Shown here one piece after another: positions 6,678 through 14,518 of a DNA stretch of 22,152 nt. The number at the start of each line of letters is the position of its first letter. Position 1 is the stretch's first letter. The stretch lies in the NCBI GenBank assembly GCA_934153655.1, contig CAKPFH010000021.1:1-22152 (forward strand), in the 5' to 3' direction. The notes under the pieces are model-generated. The model was not told where the DNA came from. It saw only the letters and a program-made list of their open reading frames with translations, and ran no database searches. The position numbers and the translations under genes are program-made. This DNA is from an uncultured Bacilli bacterium (GTDB lineage Bacteria > Bacillota_I > Bacilli_A > RF39 > UBA660).

Positions 6678-8285
6678 ATGATTAAAATAATTGATAATTT
6701 AAAAAAGAAAAATAAAAAGAAAAAAATGAAAGAATTTTTAAGTAAACAACAAGTTAATGATTATTTAATTTTAACTAAAGGAAATTATAGTCAAGAAGTC
6801 TTAGAATATTTACTTGATAATTCTAAAATAAGTAGTCATAACTTATGTTTATATAATTTAGATTTAGATGAAGATATTCTTGATAAATTAAATAAAACAT
6901 TTACTAACATTTTTATATCACAATCTTTTCTAAAAGATACTAATAGTTTTATGAATCTTAATGCAACTACAACTAAAATATATAAAAAGACTGATAAATC
7001 ATCTTATCATTATGATGCACCTTGGCCTTTAATTGAAAACATAAACTTAAATCCTCAAAAAATAACTGAGGCTGATCTTGAATTATTAAATTATTTACCT
7101 GATAATGCTATTGTTAATTTTGATTTTTCTGAAGATGATACTACTTTTGAAAAAGCCTTGAATACAGAACTTGAAATAACTGAAGAAGATAAAATTAAAT
7201 TAATCAAGGAAGGTTTAGAAAAAATTAAAAAAGTTAAGAAAAAGTTACGATTAATAATAAAAGTTGAAAATAGACATTTATATGAAGATTTAATTTATAA
7301 TTTTAAAGATAATTATCCTAATATTGAATTAATAATTTTTAATGATAATAATAATTACACTTATTCTGAATATATGGAAGAAGAAAAAAAGTTATATGAA
7401 TTTCTTGAAACTATTCCTAGTAGTTATACTCCTCTTGAAAAATATATGATTATTTATCAAAAAGTTAAAGATTTAAAACCTTATAAAGAAGCAGATGATC
7501 TTAAAAAAGCAAGACAATTAAAATATATTTTAAACGGAGATACTATTGTTTGTGTTGGATTTGCTGTTTTATTTGAAACTCTTTTAAATAAAGTTGGTAT
7601 TAAAGCGTATAGTTTTTCTTGTGATGTTTTAGATAATGATGAAAAAAGAGTTGGTCATAGAAGAGTAATAGTTGATTTAGATGATGATAAATATAATATT
7701 CATGGTTTATTTATGTCTGATCCTACTTGGGATAATTCTAATTTTAAAGAATTTAATCATTCTTTAATGAATATAGATAATATGCAATTAGATAGAACTA
7801 TGTTTTATGTAAAACCAGTTAAAAGGTTTGCAAATGAATATATTTTAGATATTCATAGTAAAGAAGAGTTTAATGATCAAGTTAATTTTTATTTAAAAAG
7901 GAATGAAAAAGAAGTAGAAGATACTGCTTTAACTAATTCTATTCTTGTAAATTATGAACAAGTAATAACTAAAATAATTAAATTTATTCGAATAGATAAA
8001 AGAGCAAGTGAATTTATAGATAAACTTAAAAATTGTTATACCGAAAAAGATTATACTAATTTATTAGATGAAATAGGTTCTTATTTGTTAACAAGAATAA
8101 ATGTTCCTTTTGATAAAAATATTCTTTATATTGCTTTTTTCAATACTTTAGATATTGATGATGAAGAAAAGTTAAAAAAGCTTAAAGAACAACTTATTAG
8201 ATATAATGAAATTCGTGATGATCTTGATTTTCCATATGAAATAACTGATGAACCTCATAAATTAGATGAAAAAAAGAAGCACTAG
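6678..8285 (+). CDS. Transglutaminase-like cysteine-peptidase-fold protein
   Basis: The 535-residue cytoplasmic-looking protein has no signal peptide or membrane helix. Residues about 285-355 show a transglutaminase-like core: DTIVCVGFAVLFETLLNKVG with Cys292, GHRRVIVDL with His327, and MSDPTWDN with Asp348, the Cys-His-Asp triad order of the superfamily. The N-terminal 240 residues and C-terminal 170 residues are charged and helical and I do not recognise them. The ATG has AGGAGG about 8 bases upstream. Members act as proteases, peptide N-glycanases or crosslinkers, so the substrate cannot be stated. It is a single gene between rpsD and a convergent lipoprotein gene, sharing a terminator with the latter. 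Confidence 0.75.
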   Translation: MIKIIDNLKKKNKKKKMKEFLSKQQVNDYLILTKGNYSQEVLEYLLDNSKISSHNLCLYNLDLDEDILDKLNKTFTNIFISQSFLKDTNSFMNLNATTTKIYKKTDKSSYHYDAPWPLIENINLNPQKITEADLELLNYLPDNAIVNFDFSEDDTTFEKALNTELEITEEDKIKLIKEGLEKIKKVKKKLRLIIKVENRHLYEDLIYNFKDNYPNIELIIFNDNNNYTYSEYMEEEKKLYEFLETIPSSYTPLEKYMIIYQKVKDLKPYKEADDLKKARQLKYILNGDTIVCVGFAVLFETLLNKVGIKAYSFSCDVLDNDEKRVGHRRVIVDLDDDKYNIHGLFMSDPTWDNSNFKEFNHSLMNIDNMQLDRTMFYVKPVKRFANEYILDIHSKEEFNDQVNFYLKRNEKEVEDTALTNSILVNYEQVITKIIKFIRIDKRASEFIDKLKNCYTEKDYTNLLDEIGSYLLTRINVPFDKNILYIAFFNTLDIDDEEKLKKLKEQLIRYNEIRDDLDFPYEITDEPHKLDEKKKH

Positions 8286-8304
8286 TTTTCTAGTTACTTC
8301 TTTT
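8272..8304. terminator. Bidirectional terminator between convergent genes
   Basis: AAAAGAAG (8272-8279) pairs with CTTCTTTT (8297-8304), and the inner ACTAG (8281-8285) pairs with CTAGT (8290-8294) around a TTTT loop. Both stop codons lie inside the hairpin. Runs of A and T on each side let it work in both directions. Confidence 0.8.
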
Positions 8305-8940
8305 GATTGTTAAAGTTGATTTACTAATTCCACGGTAATTACCATTTAAATCAAAATCATCATTATCATAGGTAAAAACGGTTACTAAAACATTTTCTAT
8401 GTTATTACTACCCTCTTCCGTTGCCATTAATTTAATACTTGACATAACGGTAGTATCATTATAAGCATCCTCCTCAATATGAGAATGCCAACCTGTAGTA
8501 TTAATATCATCATATAACCAAATATATAAATATTTACTAAAAGAATAATTAGTAAAATACTTTGGTTTTAAAATAGTTTCTTTAATACTTGTTTTATCTT
8601 TTAAATTAACTACTATTTCATAACCTATTTTATAATTATTAAAATTTTCATACTTTTGCGCATAATTTTTATATAAAGTTTTACACTTACCTACTTCTAC
8701 ATTTTCATCAGATAAAATAGCTGTAAAGGTGCCAATATCTTTTAAACTTAAAAAATTACTTACAACTTCGGTTTGTTTTAGATGTTTATTATTTGTAGTA
8801 TAAAGACTAATTTTTATTTTGTTATCGTCTTGATAAGAAGATGCTTCTATTTGGTTTTCAACACCTTTTACCTCATTTACTACTTCTTGCTTTGAACAAC
8901 CTGATAATAAAATAAATAATATTAAAAAAAATATTTTCAT
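8290..8940 (-). CDS. Lipoprotein of unknown function
   Basis: The 216-residue product begins MKIFFLILFILLSGCSKQ, a type II signal peptide with lipobox LSGC (Cys15), so it should be lipid-anchored on the outer face of the membrane. The mature part is polar, with a conserved-looking stretch TNYSFSKYLYIWLYDDINT and a C-terminal beta-rich region (NVLVTVFTYDNDDFDLNG). I recognise no domain. The start is set at ATG 8940, with GGAG about 8 bases upstream. The frame stays open further upstream, but that part is tRNA-Leu read in translation (VAELVDAHDSKS) and is not protein. Only about 20 bases separate it from the tRNA 3' end and no terminator is visible, so it is probably cotranscribed with the tRNA. 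Confidence 0.78.
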   Translation of the reverse strand: MKIFFLILFILLSGCSKQEVVNEVKGVENQIEASSYQDDNKIKISLYTTNNKHLKQTEVVSNFLSLKDIGTFTAILSDENVEVGKCKTLYKNYAQKYENFNNYKIGYEIVVNLKDKTSIKETILKPKYFTNYSFSKYLYIWLYDDINTTGWHSHIEEDAYNDTTVMSSIKLMATEEGSNNIENVLVTVFTYDNDDFDLNGNYRGISKSTLTIKRSN

Positions 8941-8961
8941 TTTTTTCTCCAATTTAAAAAA

Positions 8962-9046
8962 TGGTCCTTGTGGTGGGAATCGAACCCACATATCAAAGAT
9001 ACACGATTTTGAGTCGTGCGCGTCTACCAATTCCGCCACACAAGGA
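8962..9046 (-). tRNA. tRNA-Leu (CAA anticodon)
   Basis: The 85-base gene has a 7-bp acceptor stem TCCTTGT/ACAAGGA, encoded CCA, and a D-arm region with GCGGAATTGGTAGACGC. The anticodon stem CACGA/TCGTG has loop CTCAAAA, giving anticodon CAA. It has a long class II variable arm (TATC-TTT-GATA) and a T arm with GGGTTCGATTCCC. The long variable arm and anticodon identify leucine (UUG codon). No terminator follows before the lipoprotein gene. Confidence 0.97.
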
Positions 9047-9056
9047 ATACATAACA

Positions 9057-9065
9057 ATTATATCA
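9057..9065 (-). promoter_or_regulatory. Extended -10 promoter of tRNA-Leu
   Basis: On the minus strand TGATATAAT (9065 to 9057) ends 10 bases before the tRNA 5' end, a correct distance. The -35 region is poor, as allowed for an extended -10. Confidence 0.6.
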
Positions 9066-9082
9066 CATAAACGTAAAAAAGA

Positions 9083-9112
9083 TAGACTTTTTTCATTTTT
9101 TTAAGTTATAAT
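9083..9112 (+). promoter_or_regulatory. Likely promoter of the sugar kinase gene
   Basis: TAGACT (9083-9088) and TATAAT (9107-9112) are 18 bases apart and lie 18 bases before the ATG at 9131. This leaves a very short leader. Confidence 0.5.
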
Positions 9113-9130
9113 TTTATTGGTGATAAAAAT

Positions 9131-10255
9131 ATGAATGAAAAAATAAAGAAAATAGCTAAAAATTTTAATTTTGAAGGTGAATTAATTAAAATAGAAGAAA
9201 ATAAACAAGGTAATATTAATAGAACTTATATTTTAACTTATAAAGATAAAGATATTAAAAAATATTTATTACAAATGATAAATGTTAATGTTTTTAAAGA
9301 ACCTGAATTAGTTATGCAAAATATTGAATTAATAACTAAGCATTTAAAAGATAAATTAATTACTACTCATGATAATATTCATAAAACTTTAAATATTATT
9401 AAAACTATAGATAATAAAAATATGTATGTATATCAAGATAATAAAGAATTAGAATATTATAGAGCTTTTGATTACATTGAAGATTGTATAAGTTATGATT
9501 CTTTTAATGAAACTAATAATTCTTTAGAACTTGCTTATCAAGCTGGTAAAAGTTTTGGTTTCTTTCAAAAGTTATTGAGTGATTTTCCTATTAATACTTT
9601 AAATGAAACTATAAGTAATTTTCATAATACTAAAAAAAGATTTTATGATTTAATAGATGCTATTAGTAGCAATAAAACTACAAGAGCTATGGAAGTTTCT
9701 AAAGAAATAATTTATTTAATTTCTAAATCTAAAGAATATAGTTTAATAGTTGATAATTTAGGAAATACTATTCCTATTAGAGTAACTCATAATGATACTA
9801 AATTAAATAATATTTTAATGGATAAAAAAACCAATGAAGGAATTGCAATAATTGATTTAGATACTATGATGCCTGGTTCTATATTATATGATTTAGGTGA
9901 TGGAATACGATCAGCTTGTTCTAATTCTTTTGAAGATGAAACAGATAAAGATAAAATATATTTAAGATTAGATTTAACTAAGGCTTATTTAAAAGGATTT
10001 TTAGAAGAAACTATAAGTTTTTTAACTGATGAAGAAATAAAGTATATGAGTTTATCTATTAAAATTTTAACTTATGAACTTGTTTTAAGATTTTTAACTG
10101 ATTATATAAATGGAGATACTTACTTTAAAATAAAATATGAAACTCATAATAAAGATAGATTTTTTAACCAATATTATTTATTATTAGATATGGAAAATAA
10201 AACTAAAGAAATAGATGACTTTATCATGGATACTGTAAAAAATTTAAAAAAGTAA
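9131..10255 (+). CDS. Phosphotransferase-family kinase, N-acetylhexosamine 1-kinase-like
   Basis: The 374-residue protein has the aminoglycoside-phosphotransferase/choline-kinase fold. It shows an N-terminal nucleotide-binding lobe (QGNINRTYIL, about 26-35), the catalytic loop THNDTKLNNIL (219-229, Asp222) and the metal-binding segment IIDLDTMMPGSILYDLGD (240-257). The THNDTK and DLDT-PG-YDLGD pattern closely resembles NahK, which phosphorylates N-acetylhexosamines at C1 for hexosamine salvage. The substrate is inferred from that resemblance only, and another sugar or amino-alcohol is possible. The ribosome site is weak (GGTGAT). No terminator separates it from the metK riboswitch promoter, whose -35 touches its stop codon. 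Confidence 0.75.
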   Translation: MNEKIKKIAKNFNFEGELIKIEENKQGNINRTYILTYKDKDIKKYLLQMINVNVFKEPELVMQNIELITKHLKDKLITTHDNIHKTLNIIKTIDNKNMYVYQDNKELEYYRAFDYIEDCISYDSFNETNNSLELAYQAGKSFGFFQKLLSDFPINTLNETISNFHNTKKRFYDLIDAISSNKTTRAMEVSKEIIYLISKSKEYSLIVDNLGNTIPIRVTHNDTKLNNILMDKKTNEGIAIIDLDTMMPGSILYDLGDGIRSACSNSFEDETDKDKIYLRLDLTKAYLKGFLEETISFLTDEEIKYMSLSIKILTYELVLRFLTDYINGDTYFKIKYETHNKDRFFNQYYLLLDMENKTKEIDDFIMDTVKNLKK

Positions 10256-10283
10256 TTGACAAATAAATTATATATGTTAAACT
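10256..10283 (+). promoter_or_regulatory. Promoter of the metK riboswitch
   Basis: TTGACA (10256-10261) is followed after 16 bases by TAAACT (10278-10283) with a TG one base before it (extended -10). It is about 20 bases before the first aptamer stem. Confidence 0.6.
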
Positions 10284-10302
10284 TAATTAGTAAATAAAAA
10301 AA

Positions 10303-10416
10303 CCTTATAAAGAGAGATGGAGGGACAGGCCCTTTGAAATCCAGCAACCTATTAAATTAGGTGCTAAACCCTGACGGATAAGGATATCTAACTTAGGTAT
10401 ATCCTAAGTTTTTTTT
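10303..10416 (+). promoter_or_regulatory. SAM-I (S-box) riboswitch with terminator
   Basis: The leader carries the S-box core: AGAGAGATGGAGGGACAGG, then GAAATCCAGCAACCT, then AGGTGCTAAACCCTGACG. Stem P1 is CCTTAT (10303-10308) with ATAAGG (10378-10383). The terminator stem is AACTTAGG (10390-10397) with CCTAAGTT (10403-10410) and a following T run. AGGATAT (10381-10387) can instead pair with ATATCCT (10399-10405), the expected antiterminator. When SAM is bound P1 forms, the terminator folds and metK is switched off. Confidence 0.96.
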
Positions 10417-10440
10417 CTTTTTATAAGGAAAGGAGGATAT

Positions 10441-11535
10441 ATGAAAAAATTATTTACAAGTGAATGTGTAAGAGCTGGTCATCCAGACAAGATATGTGAT
10501 CTAATAAGTGATACTTTATTAGATGCTTATTTAGAATTTGATAAAAATTCAAGAGTTGCTATTGAAACAATGGCAACTAAAGGAAAAATAATTGTATCAG
10601 GAGAAGTCTCATCAAATGCTAAACCTGACATAGAAAGTCTTGTTAAAAGCACTTTAAAAAAACTTGGTTACTTTGAAGAATATGAAGTTTTAGTATTCTT
10701 AACTAAGCAATCAAATGATATTAGTATAGGTGTTAATCAAGAAGAATTTGGAGCAGGTGATCAAGGAATAATGTTTGGATTTGCAACTGATGAAACAAAG
10801 GAATATTTACCCCTAACCCAACTATTGGTTAACAAATTAACTAAAGCTTTAGATAATTCTAATTTAAATTATTTAAAACCTGATGGAAAATGTCAAATAA
10901 CAACAGAATACTATGATGATGTAATTAAAAGAATTGATACCATAATTGTTTCAGTTCAAACTACTGATATTGATATTAATATTATAAGGCGTGATATCAA
11001 AGACTTAATTTATCAAGTATTACCAAATAATTTATTAGATAATGATACCAAGATTTTAATAAATCCAACTGGAAGATTTGTAATAGGTGGTCCTATTGGA
11101 GATACTGGTTTAACTGGTAGAAAAATAATAATTGATACTTACTCTGGTTTTGCTAAACATGGAGGTGGAGCTTTTTCAGGTAAAGATTACACGAAAGTTG
11201 ATAGATGTGCAGCTTATTATGCTAGATATGTTTGTAAAAACCTAGTTGCTGCTAAGGTAGCTAAAAAAATAGAACTACAAGTTTCCTATGCAATTGGAGT
11301 TAAAAAAGAAATATCTTTAAATATTAACTGTTTTAATACCAATAAAATATCTGAAGATAAAATTTTAAAAATTATAAATAAAGTCTTTGATTTTTCACCA
11401 AGCAACATGATTAAAGAACTCAATTTAAAAAATATAAAATATCAAGATACTACTAATTATTCTCATTTTGGTAAACCTAATTTACCATGGGAACAATTAA
11501 ATAAAATAGAAACTATAAAAGAATACCTAAACTAG
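10441..11535 (+). CDS. metK: S-adenosylmethionine synthetase MetK
   Basis: MetK joins ATP and methionine to make SAM, releasing phosphate and pyrophosphate. The 364-residue protein has the ATP/metal motif AGHPDKICD (residues 12-20, His14), GAGDQGIMFGFATDE (104-118), GGPIGDTGLTGRKIIIDTY (216-234) and GGGAFSGKD (241-249) followed by TKVDR. It is somewhat shorter than the usual 380-400 residues. The substitution after GKD (Tyr instead of the common Pro) is minor. AAAGGAGG stands just before the ATG. It is controlled by the SAM-I riboswitch immediately upstream. Its stop overlaps the stop of the convergent AAA+ gene. Confidence 0.97.
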   Translation: MKKLFTSECVRAGHPDKICDLISDTLLDAYLEFDKNSRVAIETMATKGKIIVSGEVSSNAKPDIESLVKSTLKKLGYFEEYEVLVFLTKQSNDISIGVNQEEFGAGDQGIMFGFATDETKEYLPLTQLLVNKLTKALDNSNLNYLKPDGKCQITTEYYDDVIKRIDTIIVSVQTTDIDINIIRRDIKDLIYQVLPNNLLDNDTKILINPTGRFVIGGPIGDTGLTGRKIIIDTYSGFAKHGGGAFSGKDYTKVDRCAAYYARYVCKNLVAAKVAKKIELQVSYAIGVKKEISLNINCFNTNKISEDKILKIINKVFDFSPSNMIKELNLKNIKYQDTTNYSHFGKPNLPWEQLNKIETIKEYLN

Positions 11536-11550
11536 ATATTCTTCTTTTTT
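11519..11550. terminator. Shared terminator at the metK / AAA+ convergent end
   Basis: AAGAATA (11519-11525) pairs with TATTCTT (11537-11543) across an 11-base loop that contains the overlapping stop codons. A T run follows on the plus strand and a shorter one on the minus strand. The stem is short and AT-rich. Confidence 0.5.
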
Positions 11551-13904
11551 ATATACATAATTTTTTTAGGATCATCTAAAGCTTCTTCATCTAAAATAAT
11601 TTCACCTATATCTCCATCTTGTAAATTGTAATCAATTGCTTGTTTGATTGGAGAAAACAAAGATTTTATTCCTCTTGCTCCCTCTTCTTGTTTTAAAACT
11701 TTACTTGCTAATTTTTTCTTGAAACTATCACTTATTTTAAGAGTAATACCAGATTTTTGATAAGAATCTCGGCAAAGATTAATATACCCATTTCGAGAAT
11801 TATTTATAATATTAAAAATTACTTCTTCGGATAGATTATTTAATTTAACTTTATTGGAAAATCTAGCTATAAATTGTTTATCATAACCATATTCATATAA
11901 ATCGTTATTAGTTATATTATAATTTACATCAACTGGATTAGTATTTGTTGTAAAACCTAAAGTATTTCCATTAGTTAGTTGTTGTTTTACTCTTCTTTTA
12001 ACAATTTCATCCAAGCCATCAAAAGCTCCGGTTGCAATTATAAACAATCCACTTGTATCAAATAAAATATTTGTTCTACCTTGTTCTTTAGCTTCAACAT
12101 TTCTTTTATCTCCTTCAATTAAAGTTAATAAATCATTTTGAACAGATAAGCCCATATCAAGACCTTGACCATCTTTTTTATTTATTTTATCTATTTCATC
12201 AATGTATAAAATACCATTTTGAGCTTTTTGCATATCACCTTTAGCAGCTTTTACTAAATCAAGTAACATATCATCAACACTTGATCCTACATATCCTGTT
12301 TGAGAATATCTCGTTGCTATTTCTCTTACATAAGTAATATTAAATATTCTTGTTAAATTTTCAACAATAGCTGTTTTACCTACTCCTGTTGATCCTATAA
12401 ATAAAACATTTTCTTTTAGTTGCTTCAAATCAAAACTATTAAAAGATTTATTTTTATTAAAAACATGATTATAAAAAGCATTTACTAAAGTAAAAATAGC
12501 TTCATCTTGACCTTCTATGTTTTCCTTAATTAAATTAACTGTATCTTTTACTGTTAAACCATTAATAGTACGATTAATTAAATCAACTTTTAAAGCATTA
12601 TCTTCTTTATAATAATTTTCTTCTTTATCATAATCAGAATATAACATACTACCTATTTTTAAAGCATCAATATCTTCTTTTTTAAAGCAAATATTTTTCT
12701 CTAATAATTTAGATGATTGATTTAAATATTTAAGTATTTTTATAATACCTTCAAATCCCATTTCAAAACTTAAACCAACTTCAATTAAATGGTCAACAAA
12801 GTCTTCGGTAAAAGTTACTTTTTTATCCATTTTTTCATACATCATTTTAATATTATTTAAAGGAGAAATAATCTTATCAAGTAAAATTTTCTTGGCAAGT
12901 TTAGAATTCATTTCTTGCATATAAATAATTTCACCATCAAAATAATCTAAAAAATCTGGTTCTATGCCAAATAACATAAAATCATCAGAATGAACTTTAG
13001 TATAATAAATTCCATCTTTTTTACTATCTGTATAAGGCATATCTAAAAAGCATAAATGAGTTAATCTAGACATATCAAAATTTCGCATAATATTATCTTC
13101 ACCAATAGTTGTTATGGTAGTTGAAGCCATAATTCTTTTTAATTCTTCTATATAAACATTTTTAGGTACCATATCACTATTTTCATCATAAGAAGAATTA
13201 TCCATATTAATATTATCATAAACAACTATTCCTAGAACAGCTAAAAACATGTTACCATCAGCACTTGTAATTAACTTTCTAATTATAGTTTTAATATCAG
13301 TACTATAATCCCCTGTTAAACTAATTTCAACAACAGGAATAGGATCTAAACTTGTCATCAAACTATTTTTAATTGTAGTTTTTCCAACTCCATATGGTCC
13401 CATTACTAAAATATTACTTTTTAATTGATCTAAAGAATTTTTATCAATATCTGAATTAATAGCCATATTATTATTTAAAATTTTATATAATATTTTTTTT
13501 ATTGCTACATCTTGGCCTAAACAATTTCTTTTAATATTATTTCTAGCTTTTTTTATTAAATCATCAATTTTATAATTTGGCATAATTGGAAAATCTTGAT
13601 ATTTTTTATAAAAAGACGAAACAATATTTGCAAGTAAAAAAGGATCTTTAATCTCTTCTAAAGTATCTTTTTGTTCAAAATATATTGGATATTCAATATT
13701 AACATTTTCATAGTCTTCTTTAGAAATTTCAACATATACTAAGCTACCATTAGCATCATCAATACTTTCTAAAGTCATCCCTTCATATATTCCTTCACTA
13801 ACTATAACACTTTTTTCATCTATTCTATTACCTTCAAATTTATCAATAGATTGATAATATTCTATTCCATCAATTATTAATTTTCTTAATACAATTCCAA
13901 ACAT
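11532..13904 (-). CDS. Tandem AAA+ ATPase with ClpX-like second module
   Basis: The 790-residue protein has two AAA+ modules. The first has Walker A GPYGVGKTT (169-177) but a degenerate Walker B (IVVYDN, about 226-231, without the Asp-Glu pair). The second is clearly ClpX-like: Walker A GSTGVGKT (504-511), pore-loop GYVG (537-540), Walker B ILYIDEID (565-572), GAFDGLDEI (626-634), LGF loop (649-651), arginine-finger region FIARF (678-682) and sensor 2 GARG (742-745). There is no ClpX zinc domain; residues 1-100 are unrecognised. The ATG has AGGAGG about 7 bases upstream. It is probably an unfoldase or remodeller in the cytoplasm. The LGF loop sits where ClpX carries its ClpP-docking IGF. It is distinct from housekeeping ClpX (one module). 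Confidence 0.82.
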   Translation of the reverse strand: MFGIVLRKLIIDGIEYYQSIDKFEGNRIDEKSVIVSEGIYEGMTLESIDDANGSLVYVEISKEDYENVNIEYPIYFEQKDTLEEIKDPFLLANIVSSFYKKYQDFPIMPNYKIDDLIKKARNNIKRNCLGQDVAIKKILYKILNNNMAINSDIDKNSLDQLKSNILVMGPYGVGKTTIKNSLMTSLDPIPVVEISLTGDYSTDIKTIIRKLITSADGNMFLAVLGIVVYDNINMDNSSYDENSDMVPKNVYIEELKRIMASTTITTIGEDNIMRNFDMSRLTHLCFLDMPYTDSKKDGIYYTKVHSDDFMLFGIEPDFLDYFDGEIIYMQEMNSKLAKKILLDKIISPLNNIKMMYEKMDKKVTFTEDFVDHLIEVGLSFEMGFEGIIKILKYLNQSSKLLEKNICFKKEDIDALKIGSMLYSDYDKEENYYKEDNALKVDLINRTINGLTVKDTVNLIKENIEGQDEAIFTLVNAFYNHVFNKNKSFNSFDLKQLKENVLFIGSTGVGKTAIVENLTRIFNITYVREIATRYSQTGYVGSSVDDMLLDLVKAAKGDMQKAQNGILYIDEIDKINKKDGQGLDMGLSVQNDLLTLIEGDKRNVEAKEQGRTNILFDTSGLFIIATGAFDGLDEIVKRRVKQQLTNGNTLGFTTNTNPVDVNYNITNNDLYEYGYDKQFIARFSNKVKLNNLSEEVIFNIINNSRNGYINLCRDSYQKSGITLKISDSFKKKLASKVLKQEEGARGIKSLFSPIKQAIDYNLQDGDIGEIILDEEALDDPKKIMYIKKKNI

Positions 13905-13971
13905 TATAAACCTCCTGGCTATATTGTATAAAATTTAGTAATACTTTTTCATTAAATTTACAACTTTAGAC

Positions 13972-14001
13972 AAAAAAAATTTCCACAATAATGTGGAAAT
14001 T
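13972..14001 (-). terminator. Terminator after thioredoxin-like gene
   Basis: AATTTCCACA (13978-13987) pairs with TGTGGAAATT (13992-14001) across ATAA. On the minus strand eight Ts follow. It starts one base after the stop codon at 14003. Confidence 0.9.
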
Positions 14002-14002
14002 C

Positions 14003-14242
14003 CTATGAACAAAATGCGATTAACCGTTTTAAAAAATTATAATTTATTTTTTCTCCATCACATTTATATTCATTATTTATAATTAAGGTAGGAGTTTGTA
14101 GTACTTTATATTTTCTTATATTCTTTTCATCATTTATTTCTAATATAGAAATATCAAGTTTTTGCTTTTTAGCAATTTTTTTCAAATCATTTTTTACTTT
14201 TGTCCCTTCAGGGGTATCAGAACCTATTATCTTTATCTCGAT
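14003..14242 (-). CDS. Thioredoxin-like small protein lacking CxxC, apparent ATC start
   Basis: The frame reads [I/M]EIKIIGSDTPEGTKV at its start and ends with LIAFCS, 79 residues. It matches the small thioredoxin-like family whose members normally begin MEIKIIGSGCPxCKK. The central KVLQTPTLIINNEY holds the cis-Pro-Thr loop typical of the fold. Both active-site cysteines are absent (Asp-Thr-Pro-Glu-Gly). AGGAGGG (about 14249-14255) is correctly placed for an ATC at 14242, aligned with the family's initiator Met. No ATG, GTG or TTG exists in frame between the upstream stop and that point. The first TTG (14185) lies 20 codons inside and would lose the first beta strand. It is either a rare ATC start or a gene losing function. 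Confidence 0.6.
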   Translation of the reverse strand: MEIKIIGSDTPEGTKVKNDLKKIAKKQKLDISILEINDEKNIRKYKVLQTPTLIINNEYKCDGEKINYNFLKRLIAFCS

Positions 14243-14319
14243 TTTATCCCTCCTTTCACTAATAATTCTAGTAAACTAATGTGAAATTATCATGAAATAA
14301 AGATGAATTTTTCATGAAA

Positions 14320-14517
14320 TTAAAAGAATTTATTAACAGTATTAATCATATCACTTACTTTTTGATAATATTGATAAGCCTCTAAAGCTATAAAAACTAA
14401 GACAATTATTACTACAAAAGTTTTAATAGTTGCAATAATTCTTCTTCTTTTTTCAATTTGTTCTAATTTCTCAATTCTTTTTTTTAATACTTCTATTTCT
14501 AAGTTTAAATCTTTCAT
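14320..14517 (-). CDS. Small coiled-coil membrane protein
   Basis: The 65-residue product has a heptad-like charged N-terminus (LNLEIEVLKKRIEKLEQIEKR, about 4-24), a basic RRR turn, one membrane helix (about residues 27-46) and a short tail. Its ATG is one base before the VanW-gene stop region and AAGGAAA stands about 6 bases upstream inside that gene, so it is the second gene of the VanW operon. The coiled coil should face the cytoplasm (basic residues before the helix). No family is recognised. The following spacer 14243-14319 has two TTTCATGA-type boxes but no clear terminator. Confidence 0.7.
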   Translation of the reverse strand: MKDLNLEIEVLKKRIEKLEQIEKRRRIIATIKTFVVIIVLVFIALEAYQYYQKVSDMINTVNKFF

Positions 14518-14518
14518 T

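Noticed and set aside
8941..9057. N-terminal extension of the lipoprotein frame
   Set aside because: The frame is open but translates tRNA-Leu (VAELVDAHDSKS is a known artefact). The lipobox and ribosome site place the true start at 8940.
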